Shown piece by piece: positions 22,619 through 35,300 of a DNA stretch of 64,000 nucleotides. The translations under genes were made by a program, and so were the position numbers. The number at the start of each line of letters is the position of its first letter. Positions within the stretch are counted from its first letter, which is position 1. Origin of the DNA: Manihot esculenta. Lineage: Eukaryota; Streptophyta; Magnoliopsida; Malpighiales; Euphorbiaceae. The notes below the pieces were generated by a model. It was not told where the DNA came from. It saw only the letters and a list, made by a program, of their open reading frames with translations, and made no database searches. Location: positions 24,097,825-24,161,824 of the forward strand of contig NC_035171.2 in assembly GCF_001659605.2 (NCBI RefSeq), read 5' to 3'.

Positions 22619-23625
22619 AATGGAGTAAGTTGTGGGAAAGGAGTACTGTGGTTATCAACTGTTATGATATTCTTTTATAAATTACTTGATCCTGGTGTGT
22701 AACCAGGGAGCAAGCTAGTGCTCCTTCAACTCTTACTATGTGGTGCGGTGTTGTTGGTGCAGAAGAAAAGTTCTTGGGAAACTCATATGAAACACTGGTA
22801 TGGATAAGATGGTGATAGATCAAAGGTGGTAGTTGCCTCATCTCTCAAAAACATATCCTTTACAAGAGTATAAAAAGAGCACCAAATAGGAAGGGCGTAC
22901 CCTAAAAAGGAAAAAGAAACCAAGACTAAGTTTTGCGAGGATGAAAATGAGTCGAAAAAAGAGGAATAGATGGGAGTCCAGAGGGGATGAAAAGAAAACA
23001 ACAAGTACCAGACAGAGTGTGGGATAATGTCTGAGAAGTGCCAACCAACTATGATTGTTGAGCACATGTTCATTCTTTCAGAGGAATGTATGGTAACGTT
23101 GGGCAAGAGTTGCATCAAATACCGTTGGGAGCAACAACGTTGTGAAAGCAAATAATTCACTCGTCCTATGACAAAAGGAAGAAGGGGGATAAGTGAAAAC
23201 TGACAGAAGTGAGGACCATTGAACTGGTCAACGGAGGGTGGTGCTCAAGGTAATGATGAGAGATGGAGATCCTTAATGATAATTCAGTACGACAGAAAGG
23301 AATTTAATGAGAGGTAACCCTCTCACATCAGATGAGTATAATGTTTTTTTGTGTTTCCTGATATCATTCTTACCTTACTTTATATAGTTATTCATTTATT
23401 CTGAAATATTTTGTGGATTATTGAGTGAGGGTCCTCGTGATGTGGGACTTGACAAGTTGGTGCTAACAAATATTGTGAACATATAGGAGGTAGCTGCCTT
23501 AAAAGGGATTAGATAATAATGTGTAATTAAAGAGGACAAATTTAGTCCTACCTTTGTTGTCGAGTAGAAAAGAGACCTCATGGCCAAATAAAAGTTCTCA
23601 CAAGTGCATCACCGTGAGGGAGGAC

Positions 23626-25927
23626 TGTAATACCCGGCTAGACTCCGGTATCGGAATCCCTACCGTCCGGTGGGACCTCGGATGTCGGAAACCTCTAGAA
23701 GGGTAAAACCATGATTTTATGAAATGTTTTCATGTATTTCATGTTTTTAAATAAGAATTAAATGAGTTTTTGCATGAAAAATCTTTGGAGGAAAACCCAG
23801 GTTCGGCCGCCGAACTTTGAGGTTCGGCCGCCGAACATGCATGCTTTCGGAGGGACTTTAGGCGCCCGAAAGTTTTGAGTGAGGGAAATGCAGGTTCGGC
23901 CGCCGAACTCCAAGTTCGGCCGCCGAACCTTGCATGCATGCGGAGGCACCTTCGGCCCCCGAACGTGGCCTGGCCAGTCACTATAAAAGGGACCCTTAGC
24001 CGAAATGGGCGAGGTTTTCTCCCATTTTCGGCCACAACAAGCTTCCGATCTCCCTCTCCTCAAATCTTGTGTTCTTTCACTAGATCTCCTCCATCTTTCT
24101 TGAGTTTTAAACCCACATTGCAAGTTTTAAGCTTTAAAGGCAAGTTTTGGAGCTTTGGAAACTCAGGAGCTCTCGTGCTTGGATCTCCGAGTTGAGTCGT
24201 CTCTTTCTCGATCTTCAAGAGGTAAGAGCCGATCTTAAGCTCAATGTATGTTTTAAATGAGTTTCATGAAGTTTTAAGGGGTAGAGAAGCATGTTAGAGT
24301 TAGTTGAGCATATGTTAGGTTTATGTGATTTTTGAACAATGTGGCTTGCTTGATGTGTGTTTGAAGTGTTGTAGATGGGGTATGTGTTTGTTTGAGGCCC
24401 CTAGGACTGGTATGATGTGTATGCATGAGTAGAATCAAGTTTATGCAGGTTTTGAGATGTTTTGGAGGCTGTGGACACAAGGGAGCCAAGTTTCTGCCCT
24501 TCGGCAGAAACTCAGGTTCGGCCGCCGAAAGTGACTTTCGGCCGCCGAACCCCCTTGTGGAGGCAGTTTCGGCTGCCGAAGCCTGCCCCCGAAACTCAAG
24601 GTTCGTCTCTGTCTGGGAGGTTCGGCCGCCGAAAGTGCCGCCGAACCTGCATGACTTTCGGCTGCAGAGGGACTTTCGGCCGCCGAACCTGCCGCCGAAA
24701 GTGCCCTGTTCAGCCATTTCTTGCATGTTTTCATGTGATGTTTTCAGGATGTTTTAGGGGGTTTTTGGGGAGCTTTTCAGAGTCACGTCCATGTATGTTT
24801 GGTGCCTCATTTGAGTCCACCTGTGTAGGTTCGGACCCGAGGAACCGAGACCCCCGGTTGTGAGATAGTTGTTCAGAGTTCGTTGTCAAGCTTCAGGTAC
24901 CAGGTGAGTGGAACAACCTCTTAAGCTTTAAAGTGAATGAATAAATAAATAAATGAATGAATCATAAAGCATTGCCCATGCATCATTATGCCATGCAATA
25001 TTAGGTTGCTTGCATTAGAATGCACGAATATGTTGCATTGCATAATTTGTTGTTGATGTGGATGAACATTGAATGATCCATTAGCCCTCGTATGACATGA
25101 TAGCCTATGTGAGTCCAGGTGTGCCTGTTACGGCTCTACGCCCCTGGCACTATGATTGATGATGGAAGTCCGGGTGTGCCTGCTACGGCTCTACGCCCCC
25201 GGCATGTATAAATAAGAAGGATAGGGGCTTAATGGTGACAAGTTCATCCTTGTTGTGAAATGTTTGTGTTATGACGCATACATGAAAGCATGAATAAGAT
25301 AAAGAAAGAAAATAAAAGTTATTTGATAATAAATAAAATGAATAATAATGTACCTAAAAATGGAGGAATTAAAACAAATGTTTTTAGTTTCTGCTCACTG
25401 GGCTTTTAGCTCACCCCACTCCCCTTATCCCCAAAGTTGCAGGTACAGGAGAGATCAAGAAGTCGGCTAGAGTGAAGTCAAGTTATATGTATGTAATAGC
25501 TAGAGTATGTGGACATGACATGTGATAAGAATGTAATGTAAAGTTTGAACAGCTATGTTATGTAACTATGTTATTGAGGATAGAGTTGTGCTTGACCATA
25601 GTATGTGTTAATCCCTTGGTATGTACATGATCTTTTTTTTATGATGTATATGTGAACCAACTCAACACAGATTATATATTGCCATTGAGGCTTTGATGAA
25701 ATCCCACAGAGGGACTAATGTTTATGTATATGATGAATACAGTGCATGCACAGGTTGAGTTTGGTGTATGAAGGAAAAGAAAAGTTTTTATTCTTATGTA
25801 TGTTTGTTGATCATGTATGGGATTAAACAGGTACACAGGATGTATGTAGGCTTGCTACGGGTCCCGGCGGCCTTAAGCCGATCTGGATCCTAGCGCCGGT
25901 AACGGGTCGGATTTCCGGGTCGTTACA
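23626..25927 (+). repeat. 5' LTR of element C
   Basis: It starts TGTAATACCCGG and ends GGGTCGTTACA. A TATA box (tataaaagg, 23982-23990) is preceded by at least four ttcggccgccgaa motifs (23801-23932). A second cluster lies at 24513-24700. A two-copy repeat, tctacgcccc within gtgtgcctg...ggca, is at about 25115-25205. Transcription would start roughly 30 bases after the TATA box, leaving a long R-U5 region. Confidence 0.95.
23982..23990 (+). promoter_or_regulatory. LTR promoter TATA box, element C
   Basis: tataaaagg is conserved in the same place in the LTRs of A (12900) and F (63516-63525, minus strand). It lies just downstream of the GCCGCC-rich cluster, so this is the likely core promoter. 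Confidence 0.65.
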
Positions 25928-25930
25928 GAG

Positions 25931-25944
25931 TGGTATCAGAGCCC
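25931..25944 (+). other. Primer-binding site of element C
   Basis: tggtatcagagccc starts three bases after the 5' LTR. It matches the initiator-Met tRNA primer type common in plant LTR elements. Confidence 0.85.
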
Positions 25945-26179
25945 TAGGTTCATATGGTCGGACCTAGAGTGTCGGGCTCATAGATGTTATAGAAGGTCAA
26001 GCACAATAGGCAAAAATCATGTCCACTAGGATAGGATGTAGAGTCCTATCTTGCTATGATTGTATGATATGCCATGATGATATGCTATGTGTGTAATGTA
26101 GCTGTGAGGTTCATGCTTGCCGACATGAACCAGTTAATGCTGATGTTTATGTGATGTTTACTGTTTCTCAGAAAACAGG

Positions 26180-29100
26180 ATGAGAGGAACCCGTCGATCT
26201 GCACGATTGACTGGAATACCACCTCAGGACGAGGGCACTGATGCCCGTCCTTCAGCTTTGCCTAGGGCAATGTCCAGTAGGTCCAACAGAGACAGAGTAG
26301 CTAGAGACCCTAGAAGGTCTTTGGATCTGGGTAGAAGCAGATCAGTAAGGGGAACAGTGCAGGGAGGAATGTCTGAGGATATGGAGGTAGATCAGAGGAG
26401 GGATGGCAGTCTTGGTGTGAGCATGCCGGAAGAGGGCATGGGAGAATCAGAAGGAGGCACTCAGGCCTCGAGTTATGTCCAGCCACATCACTACCCACCC
26501 TATTCACACCATCCAGGGTATTCGATGGGAGGTACATCGGATTACCCCAGTTTTAGCCCTTATCCTCCACATATGCCATACCCACCTTACTACCCACCAT
26601 ACTCTCAGTACCCCATGTACCCACCTCCACCTCCCTTTACCAGTACAGCAAACCCTACCCCAGGGGATGTTGTACCTCCACCACCACCAGTATCTACTGT
26701 CCCGGAAACACAAGTACCCAAACCTACCTCATCTGGAGGGAGCAAGGTCAAGATGACCGATTATATGAAGCTGGGTGCTCCCCAGTTTGAGACTGGTGAT
26801 GATCCGTTCGTGTATTTGGAGCGGGTCAAGGCAATTACAGATGAGATAGGGGCTGATGACAGTAGAGCCATTCAGATGGCCGGGTTCACGTTTAAGTGCA
26901 AGAAGGCACGGGAGTGGTTCAAGAACTATGTGAACCCGAGAGTGGACAACATGAATTGGGAAGAGTTTGCAAACGAGTTTGCAGGATGGGCTTTCCCTGA
27001 TAGTTCAAGGGAATTGAAGATGATAGAATTCGAGCAGTTGAGGCAAACTGATGACATGAGTGTAGACGAGTACACAGACAGGTTCCTGGAGTTGTTGCCA
27101 TATGCTGGGCTGAATTTGGACACAGATCAAAAGAAGTCAAGGAGATATATTATGAGGCTGCACTCCAGGTATTCCTCTTTGGTACAGTCAGCAGAGAGAG
27201 AGAGTTTCCATGCCATAGTGGATATGGCTAGGAGAATGGAGGCTAGTGCTATCGTTGAGGGGAAGGTAAAACAGTCAGTGGCACAGTCTTCTGGTTCCAA
27301 GACCCCAGGTGGGGAAAGGGTAGACTCTTCTTCTCTAAGTGCAGCAGTTGCAGGCAGTAAGAAGTGGGACAGAGGCCACAGAAAATCTAAGAAGAATAAG
27401 TTCTGGAGCAAGATCAAGTCAGGTCTGGGTTTAGGCAGTGGCTCAAGCTCTGGCGCAGAGATTACAGCATGTATGAGATGTGGGAGACCACACAAGGGAG
27501 TATGTCTGGCAGGGACAAACACATGTTTCAGATGCGGACAGGCGGGTCATTTGGCTCGAGACTGTCCTAGAGGAGCCTTTACAGCACCGTCTCAGCAGAC
27601 AACCTCCGGCAGTGTGGTGCAGCCAGTAGCTCCAGCCGCAACACAGGCCAGTGGCAGAGGCAGAGGGAGAGGGTCAGCCTCTTCATCAGCAGGATACAGA
27701 GGTGAAGGTCCATCAGCTCCGGCACGGATCTTCACTATGACTCAGCAGGAGGCCAACACATCCAACACCGTGGTGGCAGGTAATCTCATCATTGGGTGTT
27801 CTGATGTGTATGCCTTAATGGACCCGGGTGCATCTCATTCTTTTGTTGCTCCGAGAGTCGTGGAGAGGGTAGGATTGATGGTCTCTGGGTTAGAGTGTCC
27901 CCTATGGGTCAGTGGACCCAAGTGTGACCCGTCAGTGGCAGAGGCAGTCTGCCAATGTAGTCCAGTTTTCATAGAGGGAAGATGCCTTTCCGCCGACCTT
28001 GTGGTTCTAGATTTGACAGATTTTGACGTCATTCTAGGGATGGATTGGTTATCGACCCATGGTGCTACCTTGGACTGTAGAGACAAGGTAGTCAGATTCA
28101 GAGATCAGGATGGGTCAGAGGTCGTCTTCAGAGGAGACAAGAGGGGTACACCTAGAGGTCTGATCTCAGCTCTTCAGGCTCGTAGGTTGCTTAGGAGGGG
28201 ATGTCAGGGGTTTCTAGCTCATGTGAGGGAGTTAGATAGTCATGTCAGAGAGCCCGCCTCAGTGCCTGTGGTGAGTGAGTTCTTAGATGTTTTCCCAGAC
28301 GAGCTTCCAGGACTACCACCTGCAAGGGAGATAGAGTTTGAAATAGAGCTGATGCCTGGAACTAGGCCTATCTCTATCCCTCCCTACAGGATGGCGCCAG
28401 CAGAGTTGAAAGAGCTAAAGGAACAGTTGCAAGAACTGGTGGACAAGGGTTTCATCCGACCGAGTACCTCACCTTGGGGTGCTCCAGTGCTCTTTGTAAA
28501 GAAAAAGGATGGATCCCTTAGGCTTTGTATCGACTACAGACAGTTGAACAAAGCCACCATCAAGAACAAGTACCCTTTGCCGAGGATCGACGATCTATTC
28601 GACCAGCTAGCAGGAGCAGGTTGTTTCTCCAAAATAGATCTGAGATCAGGGTACCATCAGTTGAGGATAAGGAATGAAGATGTACCGAAGACAGCTTTCA
28701 GGACCAGGTATGGGCACTATGAGTTCCTTGTGATGCCGTTTGGGTTGACCAACGCCCCTGCAGCATTCATGGACCTCATGAACAGAGTATTCAGTCAGTA
28801 TCTGGATCACTTCGTTATTGTCTTCATAGATGATATCTTAGTGTATTCCAGAAATGCAGAGGAGCATGCCCATCACCTGAGGATAGTTTTGCAGACCTTG
28901 AGAGAGCATGGCTTGTATGCCAAGTTCTCCAAGTGTGAGTTTTGGCTTAGGAGCATTTCATTCTTGGGGCACATTGTGTCAGAACAGGGTATTGAAGTAG
29001 ACCCCAAGAAAGTAGAGGCTGTAGCTAACTGGCCTAGACCCACCACAGTGACCGAGATCAAGAGTTTTCTGGGTTTAGCAGGTTACTACAGGAGGTTCGT

Positions 29101-31165
29101 TCAGGACTTCTCAAAGATTGCTGCTCCTATGACCAAATTGACAAAGAAGAATCAGAAGTTTATATGGACCGATCAGTGTGAGGAAAGCTTTGAGGAGCTT
29201 AAGAGGAGGTTGACTTCAGCACCGGTGTTAGCTCTGCCAAAAGGTGATGATGACTTCTCAGTATATTGTGATGCGTCCCGTGTGGGACTGGGTTGTGTGC
29301 TAATGCAAAATGAGAGGGTGATCGCTTATGCTTCTAGGCAGCTGAAGAAGCATGAGCTGAATTACCCCACACATGACCTGGAGATGGCGGCAGTGATCTT
29401 TGCACTCAAGATGTGGAGGCATTACCTTTATGGGGTAAAGTGTGAGATCTTCACAGATCATAAGAGCCTGCAGTACATCCTGAGTCAGAGAGAACTGAAC
29501 TTGAGGCAGAGGAGATGGGTAGAGCTGTTGAGTGACTATGATTGCAAGATTCAGTACCATCCGGGTAAGGCGAATGTTGTGGCAGACGCCCTAAGCCGGA
29601 AATCACTCGGCAGTCTATCCCACATTTCAGCAGAGAGGAGGCCGGTGGTGAAGGAGTTCCACAGACTTATGAGTGAGGGATTACAGTTGGAGTTGTCTGG
29701 CACAGGTGCTTTGATTGCACAGATGAAGGTAACACCAGTGTTTCTGGAGCAGGTGGCTCAGAAACAACATGAGGACCCAGAGTTAGTGAAGATTGCCAGG
29801 ACTGTTCAGTCAGGCAAAAATAGTGAGTTCAGATTTGATGATAAGGGGATCCTCCGCTACAGGAACAGATTATGTGTGCCAGATAACATTGGTCTGAAGG
29901 GAGATATTATGGGGGAAGCCCATAATACCAGGTATAGTGTTCACCCTGGAGCCACCAAGATGTATCAGGATCTGAAGAGAGTGTATTGGTGGCCAGCTAT
30001 GAAGAAGGACGTGGCACTGTTCGTGTCAGCCTGCGATGTGTGTCAGAGGGTGAAACTAGAGCATCAGAAGCCGGCTGGAATGCTTAACCCGCTACCTATT
30101 CCAGAATGGAAATGGGAGAACATAGCTATGGATTTCGTAGTGGGGTTACCGGCAACATCCAACAGACTAGACTCCATATGGGTGATTGTGGACAGACTCA
30201 CCAAATCTGCTCACTTCATTCCAGTTAGGAGCAACTACTCTGTGGATAAGTTAGCGCAGGTTTATGTGGATGAAGTCGTCAGACTGCATGGGGTCCCGGT
30301 ATCTATAGTGTCAGATAGAGGGCCCCAGTTCACCTCCAGGCTTTGGCGGAGTCTGCAGAGTGCTATGGGTACCAGGTTAGATTTCAGTACTGCCTTCCAC
30401 CCCCAGACTGATGGACAGTCAGAGAGGACCATCCAGACCGTAGAGGATATGCTCAGAATGTGCGTGCTAGATTTTGGCGGTTCTTGGAAGCAACATCTAC
30501 CTTTGGTGGAGTTTGCCTACAATAACAGCTATCATGCTAGCATAGGGATGGCTCCATATGAAGCTTTATATGGGAGGAAGTGCAGGTCACCCGTTTGCTG
30601 GGAAGAGGTAGGAGAGAGGTCCTTAGCAGGGCCTGAGCTTGTAGAGATTACCAGCAGGGTGGTGCCCATGATCAGAGAAAGGATAAAGACTGCCACCAGC
30701 AGGCAGAAGAGTTATGCAGACATCCGCAGGAAACAGCTAGAGTTTCAGGAGGGGGATTTGGTTCTGCTCAAGGTGTCTCCTATGAAAGGAGTGGTTCGGT
30801 TCGGGAAGAAGGGTAAGTTAGCTCCACGGTACATCGGTCCTTTCGAGGTGCTTCAGAGGGTCGGTAATGTGTCGTACAAGCTGGACTTGCCTGCTTCGAT
30901 GGGGAGAATCCATCCGGTTTTCCATGTTTCTCTGATACGGAAGTACGTGTCGGATCCTGGAAAGGTTCTTAGTGAGCCTGATATGGAGATCCATGAGGAT
31001 CTCACCTATGTAGAACAGCCAGTGCGGATCCTAGACACTCAGATCAGAAAGTTGAGGAACAAGGAAATCCCGATGGTAAAGGTCCTTTGGAACCACCACA
31101 ACTTAGAGGAATGCACCTGGGAGACACGGGAGTCCATGCTCCAGCAGTACCCCCATCTGTTTTGA
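26180..31165 (+). CDS. Gag-Pol polyprotein of element C (chromovirus)
   Basis: One 1661-residue frame without stops. Order: basic and Pro/Tyr-rich N-terminus (1-190), retrotransposon gag core (about 190-330), two zinc knuckles (CX2CX3HX3C near 435, then [14 protein letters not shown] near 449), aspartic protease (DPGAS at 548-552 in place of the usual DT/SG), reverse transcriptase (about 710-890; FIDD at 882-885), RNase H (about 1030-1095, ending FTDHKS), and integrase. The integrase has an HHCC zinc finger (about 1247-1290) and a catalytic D,D,35,E: the last Asp near 1380 and the Glu in QSER are exactly 35 residues apart. A C-terminal chromodomain follows (about 1592-1661). It provides every activity needed to copy and insert the element. 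Chromodomains direct insertion to certain chromatin. The start is the first ATG after the leader. No separate gag stop is present, so Gag and Pol are made as one chain. Confidence 0.95.
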   Translation: MRGTRRSARLTGIPPQDEGTDARPSALPRAMSSRSNRDRVARDPRRSLDLGRSRSVRGTVQGGMSEDMEVDQRRDGSLGVSMPEEGMGESEGGTQASSYVQPHHYPPYSHHPGYSMGGTSDYPSFSPYPPHMPYPPYYPPYSQYPMYPPPPPFTSTANPTPGDVVPPPPPVSTVPETQVPKPTSSGGSKVKMTDYMKLGAPQFETGDDPFVYLERVKAITDEIGADDSRAIQMAGFTFKCKKAREWFKNYVNPRVDNMNWEEFANEFAGWAFPDSSRELKMIEFEQLRQTDDMSVDEYTDRFLELLPYAGLNLDTDQKKSRRYIMRLHSRYSSLVQSAERESFHAIVDMARRMEASAIVEGKVKQSVAQSSGSKTPGGERVDSSSLSAAVAGSKKWDRGHRKSKKNKFWSKIKSGLGLGSGSSSGAEITACMRCGRPHKGVCLAGTNTCFRCGQAGHLARDCPRGAFTAPSQQTTSGSVVQPVAPAATQASGRGRGRGSASSSAGYRGEGPSAPARIFTMTQQEANTSNTVVAGNLIIGCSDVYALMDPGASHSFVAPRVVERVGLMVSGLECPLWVSGPKCDPSVAEAVCQCSPVFIEGRCLSADLVVLDLTDFDVILGMDWLSTHGATLDCRDKVVRFRDQDGSEVVFRGDKRGTPRGLISALQARRLLRRGCQGFLAHVRELDSHVREPASVPVVSEFLDVFPDELPGLPPAREIEFEIELMPGTRPISIPPYRMAPAELKELKEQLQELVDKGFIRPSTSPWGAPVLFVKKKDGSLRLCIDYRQLNKATIKNKYPLPRIDDLFDQLAGAGCFSKIDLRSGYHQLRIRNEDVPKTAFRTRYGHYEFLVMPFGLTNAPAAFMDLMNRVFSQYLDHFVIVFIDDILVYSRNAEEHAHHLRIVLQTLREHGLYAKFSKCEFWLRSISFLGHIVSEQGIEVDPKKVEAVANWPRPTTVTEIKSFLGLAGYYRRFVQDFSKIAAPMTKLTKKNQKFIWTDQCEESFEELKRRLTSAPVLALPKGDDDFSVYCDASRVGLGCVLMQNERVIAYASRQLKKHELNYPTHDLEMAAVIFALKMWRHYLYGVKCEIFTDHKSLQYILSQRELNLRQRRWVELLSDYDCKIQYHPGKANVVADALSRKSLGSLSHISAERRPVVKEFHRLMSEGLQLELSGTGALIAQMKVTPVFLEQVAQKQHEDPELVKIARTVQSGKNSEFRFDDKGILRYRNRLCVPDNIGLKGDIMGEAHNTRYSVHPGATKMYQDLKRVYWWPAMKKDVALFVSACDVCQRVKLEHQKPAGMLNPLPIPEWKWENIAMDFVVGLPATSNRLDSIWVIVDRLTKSAHFIPVRSNYSVDKLAQVYVDEVVRLHGVPVSIVSDRGPQFTSRLWRSLQSAMGTRLDFSTAFHPQTDGQSERTIQTVEDMLRMCVLDFGGSWKQHLPLVEFAYNNSYHASIGMAPYEALYGRKCRSPVCWEEVGERSLAGPELVEITSRVVPMIRERIKTATSRQKSYADIRRKQLEFQEGDLVLLKVSPMKGVVRFGKKGKLAPRYIGPFEVLQRVGNVSYKLDLPASMGRIHPVFHVSLIRKYVSDPGKVLSEPDMEIHEDLTYVEQPVRILDTQIRKLRNKEIPMVKVLWNHHNLEECTWETRESMLQQYPHLF

Positions 31166-31247
31166 GGTGAGTGTTAGTTGTTCTATGTGTTGCATGTATG
31201 ATATGTTGTATGTTATGATCGATGCCATGCTTTGTATGTTAGTTGAG

Positions 31248-31283
31248 GAACATTCGGGGACGAATGTTCTTAAGGGGGGAGAA
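31248..31283 (+). promoter_or_regulatory. Hairpin and polypurine tract before the 3' LTR of C
   Basis: Perfect 9 bp arms gaacattcg (31248-31256) and cgaatgttc (31261-31269) enclose GGGA. The tract taaggggggagaa follows directly and primes plus-strand synthesis. The same arrangement precedes the 3' LTRs of A and F. Confidence 0.75.
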
Positions 31284-33585
31284 TGTAATACCCGGCTAGA
31301 CTCCGGTATCGGAATCCCTACCGTCCGGTGGGACCTCGGATGTCGGAAACCTCTAGAAGGGTAAAACCATGATTTTATGAAATGTTTTCATGTATTTCAT
31401 GTTTTTAAATAAGAATTAAATGAGTTTTTGCATGAAAAATCTTTGGAGGAAAACCCAGGTTCGGCCGCCGAACTTTGAGGTTCGGCCGCCGAACATGCAT
31501 GCTTTCGGAGGGACTTTAGGCGCCCGAAAGTTTTGAGTGAGGGAAATGCAGGTTCGGCCGCCGAACTCCAAGTTCGGCCGCCGAACCTTGCATGCATGCG
31601 GAGGCACCTTCGGCCCCCGAACGTGGCCTGGCCAGTCACTATAAAAGGGACCCTTAGCCGAAATGGGCGAGGTTTTCTCCCATTTTCGGCCACAACAAGC
31701 TTCCGATCTCCCTCTCCTCAAATCTTGTGTTCTTTCACTAGATCTCCTCCATCTTTCTTGAGTTTTAAACCCACATTGCAAGTTTTAAGCTTTAAAGGCA
31801 AGTTTTGGAGCTTTGGAAACTCAGGAGCTCTCGTGCTTGGATCTCCGAGTTGAGTCGTCTCTTTCTCGATCTTCAAGAGGTAAGAGCCGATCTTAAGCTC
31901 AATGTATGTTTTAAATGAGTTTCATGAAGTTTTAAGGGGTAGAGAAGCATGTTAGAGTTAGTTGAGCATATGTTAGGTTTATGTGATTTTTGAACAATGT
32001 GGCTTGCTTGATGTGTGTTTGAAGTGTTGTAGATGGGGTATGTGTTTGTTTGAGGCCCCTAGGACTGGTATGATGTGTATGCATGAGTAGAATCAAGTTT
32101 ATGCAGGTTTTGAGATGTTTTGGAGGCTGTGGACACAAGGGAGCCAAGTTTCTGCCCTTCGGCAGAAACTCAGGTTCGGCCGCCGAAAGTGACTTTCGGC
32201 CGCCGAACCCCCTTGTGGAGGCAGTTTCGGCTGCCGAAGCCTGCCCCCGAAACTCAAGGTTCGTCTCTGTCTGGGAGGTTCGGCCGCCGAAAGTGCCGCC
32301 GAACCTGCATGACTTTCGGCTGCAGAGGGACTTTCGGCCGCCGAACCTGCCGCCGAAAGTGCCCTGTTCAGCCATTTCTTGCATGTTTTCATGTGATGTT
32401 TTCAGGATGTTTTAGGGGGTTTTTGGGGAGCTTTTCAGAGTCACGTCCATGTATGTTTGGTGCCTCATTTGAGTCCACCTGTGTAGGTTCGGACCCGAGG
32501 AACCGAGACCCCCGGTTGTGAGATAGTTGTTCAGAGTTCGTTGTCAAGCTTCAGGTACCAGGTGAGTGGAACAACCTCTTAAGCTTTAAAGTGAATGAAT
32601 AAATAAATAAATGAATGAATCATAAAGCATTGCCCATGCATCATTATGCCATGCAATATTAGGTTGCTTGCATTAGAATGCACGAATATGTTGCATTGCA
32701 TAATTTGTTGTTGATGTGGATGAACATTGAATGATCCATTAGCCCTCGTATGACATGATAGCCTATGTGAGTCCAGGTGTGCCTGTTACGGCTCTACGCC
32801 CCTGGCACTATGATTGATGATGGAAGTCCGGGTGTGCCTGCTACGGCTCTACGCCCCCGGCATGTATAAATAAGAAGGATAGGGGCTTAATGGTGACAAG
32901 TTCATCCTTGTTGTGAAATGTTTGTGTTATGACGCATACATGAAAGCATGAATAAGATAAAGAAAGAAAATAAAAGTTATTTGATAATAAATAAAATGAA
33001 TAATAATGTACCTAAAAATGGAGGAATTAAAACAAATGTTTTTAGTTTCTGCTCACTGGGCTTTTAGCTCACCCCACTCCCCTTATCCCCAAAGTTGCAG
33101 GTACAGGAGAGATCAAGAAGTCGGCTAGAGTGAAGTCAAGTTATATGTATGTAATAGCTAGAGTATGTGGACATGACATGTGATAAGAATGTAATGTAAA
33201 GTTTGAACAGCTATGTTATGTAACTATGTTATTGAGGATAGAGTTGTGCTTGACCATAGTATGTGTTAATCCCTTGGTATGTACATGATCTTTTTTTTAT
33301 GATGTATATGTGAACCAACTCAACACAGATTATATATTGCCATTGAGGCTTTGATGAAATCCCACAGAGGGACTAATGTTTATGTATATGATGAATACAG
33401 TGCATGCACAGGTTGAGTTTGGTGTATGAAGGAAAAGAAAAGTTTTTATTCTTATGTATGTTTGTTGATCATGTATGGGATTAAACAGGTACACAGGATG
33501 TATGTAGGCTTGCTACGGGTCCCGGCGGCCTTAAGCCGATCTGGATCCTAGCGCCGGTAACGGGTCGGATTTCCGGGTCGTTACA
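31284..33585 (+). repeat. 3' LTR of element C
   Basis: Same length as the 5' LTR and identical in every stretch compared. It ends TTACA, followed by the target duplication aggac. Confidence 0.95.
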
Positions 33586-33590
33586 AGGAC

Positions 33591-34666
33591 CGAGATGGGT
33601 CAAGAAGCACAGGTTGCTTGAGGCAAGTTGGTGAGGCGAATCGATGTTGTGAGCTATGATGAAAGCAGTATAAGAAAGGGAGTATCTTCTAGTAATTTCT
33701 TAGTGTCAAGTAATGATGATGGTATTAATTGGTTCATGTGTAGTCAATCTTAATTGTTGTTTTATGTAGATTTCTGTGGCTCATAGGGTTCAACAAGAAA
33801 ATGCCCCTTTTCAGTGGTCGTGGATATTTTGTGTGTAATGGGAAGCGTTTTGTAGGCATTTGCGTAGACTACATTCTTCGAGAGAGGACAAGGAGATAAA
33901 GTACACATAATACCAAAGCTTATGAAGGGGAGGAACATAAGACGTACAAAAGAAGAAAGAGAGTGTTGAGTGAACTCTTTTGACAATAGGGACACCCATT
34001 CCTTAGGAGGATTCGCCGAGCTTCGGTACATGTGGTATAACGTTGTGTTATGTCAAGCAGATGGGTAAAGATAGTTCAAGTTTTAGTGGTCGAGTGTTAT
34101 TGTCACACCTATAGATTTATAATGGATGGTATTCTAGATGACTTGTTATATTAATTCGTATTTGATTCTGACGTGGTTAGTACTAACCTTTTTTTTTTAG
34201 ACTATTACAGGTTAATCATGATGTTGTATGGCATGAGTGTATGCAGGTTGATAGATTTGTTGCACCATGGGGTCGTGCTTTTGAGGCAAAGAGTAAGGTC
34301 GACAATTAAAGACAAGTAATGGCGAGACAGGTCAAGAAGAAAAGAACCAGTGATCAATGACTTCAGGCAATAAGTTCGTGCAGAGGAGTAAAGCAATAAT
34401 TTCTCGCACCATTTGCAGTAGTCTAAGGAATCAAGTGCAAAACATTTACCACCAGAAGATAAAGCTTTTTTAGTCTCATCATCATTAAGAACTAACAGTC
34501 CACAGAGATCAATTGCGAGGAGATACTACAGATTAAGGCTGTCTAACAATTTAATTGAGCAGGACTGGGATCAGATCACACTGCGAGCCTAAGAATGTCG
34601 GACTCAAAGATTGAAGAACCCCAACAAACTCAGTCGACGAGGACGTCGACCGTTTAAGTGGGGGAG
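33591..34666 (+). mobile_element. Right internal part of element B
   Basis: Continuation of B after C. It is non-coding apart from short frames without domains. It ends in a polypurine stretch, aagtgggggag, directly before B's 3' LTR. Confidence 0.75.
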
Positions 34667-35300
34667 TGTCAGGGTCATAGAGTTTTTAGGGACCAAAACT
34701 GTAATTTTTCAACATTGGAATTCCTAGAAAGCAATATTGGGATAAAATAGTAGAAATTAGTAGGAAGATAATGGTCGAGACAATTTGTTGTAATTCTTTT
34801 TCATGTATTTATTTTAGGGGGGTATCATATGAGACATGTTGATGTCTCCTCCTGCCACAAGCCTAGTTGTTCCTAAGGCTCTTTAGGGGGGAGTGACTAG
34901 TTGGCCACCAGCTGGGGCTGAGCCCAGTTGGCTACCGTAGGCCTACGGAGATCCAAGTTGTGCCTTCACTCCTTGTAGACCGGCCCCCCTGTCTACAAGG
35001 GAGGTGAGAATTATTGTAACGATTGCATCGATGATAATGTATAATTACTATTTTGCCCCTATAATAAAATAAGTAGCATGTTCATGAATTCTCATGTTCA
35101 GTTCTTATCTTTTGGGCCTACTGTGAGGCTTCTGATGGAATGTTGCCTGTAGGCTTCGTTGTCCATTTATATAAACTTGACTAATCAGGGTATTCATGTT
35201 CACAGGGTATCGGGTGATTCTTAAGACTGACTTGGCTTGAAGGTGTTCAAGTCAAGTGCCGCACGGTTCCAGGTGATTGCTGAAATCTGAAACCGTGACA
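34667..35300 (+). mobile_element. 3' LTR of element B, 634 bp
   Basis: It begins tgtcagggtcatagag and ends accgtgaca. It is nearly identical to 19696-20299, with a handful of substitutions. It is complete, unlike the 5' copy. Confidence 0.9.

Larger units (their letters stand above)
20300..23625 (+). mobile_element. Left internal part of non-autonomous LTR element B
   Basis: No Gag or Pol motif was found in any frame over 3.3 kb. The open frames are short and show no domains. The segment contains a 28 bp tandem repeat array (20939-21126) and a TA microsatellite (22579-22614). It resumes at 33591 after element C. The total internal length without C is about 4.4 kb, so B fits a large non-coding retrotransposon derivative that depended on another element's proteins. 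Confidence 0.75.
23626..33585 (+). mobile_element. Intact Ty3 chromovirus element C (Tekay/Del-like), 9,960 bp
   Basis: Two 2,302 bp LTRs (23626-25927 and 31284-33585) flank one long gag-pol frame, with a primer-binding site, a polypurine tract and a 5 bp target duplication aggac (23621-23625 and 33586-33590). The LTRs have equal length. Every stretch I compared was identical, including all open frames across them, so the insertion is very recent. It split element B. The polyprotein is uninterrupted, so the element may still be able to move if it is not silenced. Confidence 0.95.

Noticed and set aside
23739..24863. Several 97-150 residue frames on both strands, repeated at 31397-32521, and relatives at 62690-63782
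   Set aside because: They lie wholly within LTRs and come from GC-rich ttcggccgccgaa repeats lacking stops. No domain, and both strands are open at once.
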